Source: an uncultured bacterium (GTDB lineage Bacteria > Bacteroidota > Bacteroidia > Bacteroidales > Bacteroidaceae). Taken from it: DNA of 49,475 nt. Below, piece by piece: positions 48,035-49,475 of this stretch. The stretch's first letter is position 1. The number at the start of each line of letters is the position of its first letter. The stretch is from contig CAMHUC010000023.1 in assembly GCA_946188155.1 (NCBI GenBank), positions 1-49,475 of the forward strand, read 5' to 3'. The translations under genes were made by a program, and so were the position numbers. The notes under the pieces were generated by a model. The model was given only the letters and a program-made list of their open reading frames with translations. It was not told the origin of the DNA and did no database searches.

Positions 48035-49475
48035 CTAACGAGCAGGAGATGCGATTCACGTGTATCGGCAGGGGACATGGTGCCCCCTGCCTGCCCGCCA
48101 CCCGCAGGGAGTGGGAGCGGCTGCGCCGGGAGCCTTGGCTCAGCGAGATGTGCGCAAGGATCGAGAAGGGCGAGGAGCAGCTGAAGCACCAGTTGCCGGT
48201 GTGGACGCCGAGCTGTGCGGAGTTCCGCAATAACCACCGCGCTGCGGCTGATGCCTTGAAGCCGCTGGCGAGGCTGATGATGGACTTCGATGACAAGGGG
48301 CATACGGACGAAATCGTGGCCCGCCTGCTGGGAGTGGAGGCTGCTTCGGTTGAAGGCTCTGAGGTGAAGGTGCCTGAAGGGCTTATCACCATCAAGCCTC
48401 ACGGCCTGACGGTGCTGCTGATAGAGGAATCGGTGCGGCGTGGCACGCATGTGCTGGTGGAGTTGCCGGAAGGCATGTCGGCTGACGAGGCTCAGCAGGC
48501 GATGAAGGAGGCTACGGGATTTGAGCCGGACGTGAAGGTGAAGGGCTATGACCGCTGCATCTATATGGTGCCGGAGAGCCATACCCGATACGTCAGCGAG
48601 CGGCTGTTTGAACTACAGGCCTCCCCGGTCAAAGCCTCCCCAAGCCCCTCCAAAGGAGGGGATGTTAAGATAGCTGATGCTATTGAGAAATCTGCGAATA
48701 AACCTGCGAGCAAAACCGCCACTTCATGTAACCAGACACCCCCTCCTTCGGAGGGGCTTGGGGAGGCTTTCCCCCACTCATTCAAGGGCATCGCCTATAC
48801 CTCTATTATCGCCGAGTACTGGCAGCGCATGGGTGGTGAGCCTACGGAGGGCGAGCGTAACGATAAGCTCCACCAGTTGGCGGCTAACCTGCGAGCCATC
48901 TGCGACAATTCGGAAGAGTGGCTATTAGAGGTGATGCCCCGATTCGGACTCTCTGAGCAGGAGATGCGGAGTATCGTTCACTCTGCCTGCAAGGAGCCTA
49001 CGAAGGGTTCGCGGCTGATGAAGCAAATCGTGAACGCCCTTCTGGACTGTAGGGAATTTAGCTTGTCTAATTCCGAAACCGATGCAGATGATTCGGATGC
49101 GGCGTTTGACAAGCAAAACGCCCTACAGGTGGATGTGAGGAAACTGCCGATGGGGCTACGTGAATCGCTCGTTGGTGTGCCCGTGTCGATGCATCTCCCC
49201 GTGCTCTGCTCGGTGCTGCCCATCGCTGCGGCGTATGCCGACCAGGTGGAGGTGGAGTATTGCGACGGCAACCGCCAGAGGCTGGGACTGATGTCTATCA
49301 TTCGCGGTGAACAGGCCTCGGGCAAGAGCGTCTGCAAGAATGCCGTTGACATCTGGAAGCGTCAGTTTGACGAGGAGGATGCGCTGGCCCGTAAGCGCGA
49401 GGAGGAGTGGAAGGAGCGCAAGAAAGGCCGCAAGGCCAACGAGAAGGCTCCCGAAGACCCACACGTCTTGATTCG
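48028..49475 (+). CDS. VirE/DUF3987-like protein, cut by the window end
   Basis: 482 or more codons, continuing past 49475. It starts at ATG 48028 with GGAGG at 48016-48020. An N-terminal region (EMRFTCIGRGHGAPCLPATR, about 10-185), a VirE-like alpha domain (FKGIAYTSIIAEYWQRMGGE, about 250-340) and the beginning of a DUF3987-type helicase part with the P-loop GEQASGKS (about 430) are visible. Such proteins usually accompany HU, smalltalk and amidase genes in Bacteroidales and are thought to be primase- or replication-related. Two palindromic repeat families are inserted in frame (48631-48770 and 49047-49128). Confidence 0.6.
   Translation, partial: MVTNEQEMRFTCIGRGHGAPCLPATRREWERLRREPWLSEMCARIEKGEEQLKHQLPVWTPSCAEFRNNHRAAADALKPLARLMMDFDDKGHTDEIVARLLGVEAASVEGSEVKVPEGLITIKPHGLTVLLIEESVRRGTHVLVELPEGMSADEAQQAMKEATGFEPDVKVKGYDRCIYMVPESHTRYVSERLFELQASPVKASPSPSKGGDVKIADAIEKSANKPASKTATSCNQTPPPSEGLGEAFPHSFKGIAYTSIIAEYWQRMGGEPTEGERNDKLHQLAANLRAICDNSEEWLLEVMPRFGLSEQEMRSIVHSACKEPTKGSRLMKQIVNALLDCREFSLSNSETDADDSDAAFDKQNALQVDVRKLPMGLRESLVGVPVSMHLPVLCSVLPIAAAYADQVEVEYCDGNRQRLGLMSIIRGEQASGKSVCKNAVDIWKRQFDEEDALARKREEEWKERKKGRKANEKAPEDPHVLI
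48631..48770 (+). repeat. Inverted pair of palindromic repeat family B, in frame
   Basis: AAAGCCTCCCCAAGCCCCTC plus CAAAGGAGGGG (48631-48661) is repeated in inverted orientation as CCCCCTCCTTCGGAGGGG plus CTTGGGGAGGCTTT (48739-48770), about 30 of 32 bases identical. Each copy has a CCCCTCC/GGAGGGG stem. Both lie inside the VirE-like gene without breaking the frame. Confidence 0.75.
49047..49128 (+). repeat. Inverted pair of palindromic repeat family A, in frame (copies 4 and 5)
   Basis: CTGTAGGGAATTTAGCTTGT plus CTAATTCC (49047-49074) and its inverted relative GGCGTTTGACAAGCAAAACG plus CCCTACAG (49101-49128) flank 26 nt. Other family members are at 35206-35231 and 36011-36079. The reading frame stays open through both. 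Confidence 0.7.

Overview
The window comes from a Bacteroidales bacterium, most likely a Prevotella relative. Three things point there. At least 18 upstream regions carry the Bacteroidota -7 promoter box TAnnTTTG, usually as TACCTTTG, TAATTTTG or TATATTTG, and Shine-Dalgarno sequences are mostly weak. The gene families are Bacteroidota-typical: a BACON lipoprotein, a BspA/MBG surface protein with a type IX secretion tail, DUF4494, DUF2027, and the HU-smalltalk pair. There are also several families of short palindromic and heptameric intergenic repeats. I see no rRNA, tRNA or CRISPR array.

Layout. (1) 0.2-4.1 kb: a small ORF with a GNAT acetyltransferase, a membrane Ser/Thr kinase, and two proteins sharing an N-terminal domain that I do not recognise (motif SPTTLKR-WGYLS). 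The second of these lies behind a roughly 300-nt structured leader. (2) 4.2-16.4 kb: a tightly packed eight-gene operon in which every product has a signal peptide or lipobox: several unknown secreted proteins, a beta-barrel, a BACON lipoprotein, a 1508-aa BspA/MBG protein, a TonB-C protein and a WG-repeat lipoprotein. It has one leaderless-type promoter and one strong terminator, and a small repeat protein follows. (3) 16.5-34.9 kb: a decayed AAA/PD-(D/E)XK pseudogene, then housekeeping genes: two tandem acyl-CoA synthetases, an FtsX/LolE-type permease, an aminotransferase, a pseudokinase-DUF4494-YggS operon, a flavodoxin/ferredoxin protein, a DUF2027 protein without its Smr domain, rpsA, gdhA, maeB and a NimA/PNPOx-like protein. 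(4) 35.2-49.5 kb: an accessory region. HU and smalltalk genes on the minus strand, and a VirE/DUF3987-like gene on the plus strand at the window end, bracket about 12 kb of likely defence genes.

The accessory cargo comprises a frameshifted PmeII-like restriction remnant; a PLD-helicase-DUF3427 protein with NUDIX, DUF488 and dual-OB partners; an Abi/HEPN gene that appears to have been inserted into that cassette between imperfect 24-bp direct repeats; a three-gene operon of unknown proteins (43.2-45.5 kb); and an AAA ATPase paired with a small putative ExK nuclease (45.6-47.3 kb). Non-coding signals include iteron-like inverted arrays around a perfect 30-bp AT palindrome (36.3-36.5 kb), a promoter placed immediately before a terminator that suggests a small RNA of about 50 nt (40.4 kb), and two families of palindromic repeats inserted in frame in the VirE-like gene.

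The best candidates for undescribed systems are the secreted operon, the three-gene operon at 43-45 kb, and the ATPase-nuclease pair. All family calls come from reading motifs by eye; no database search was possible.
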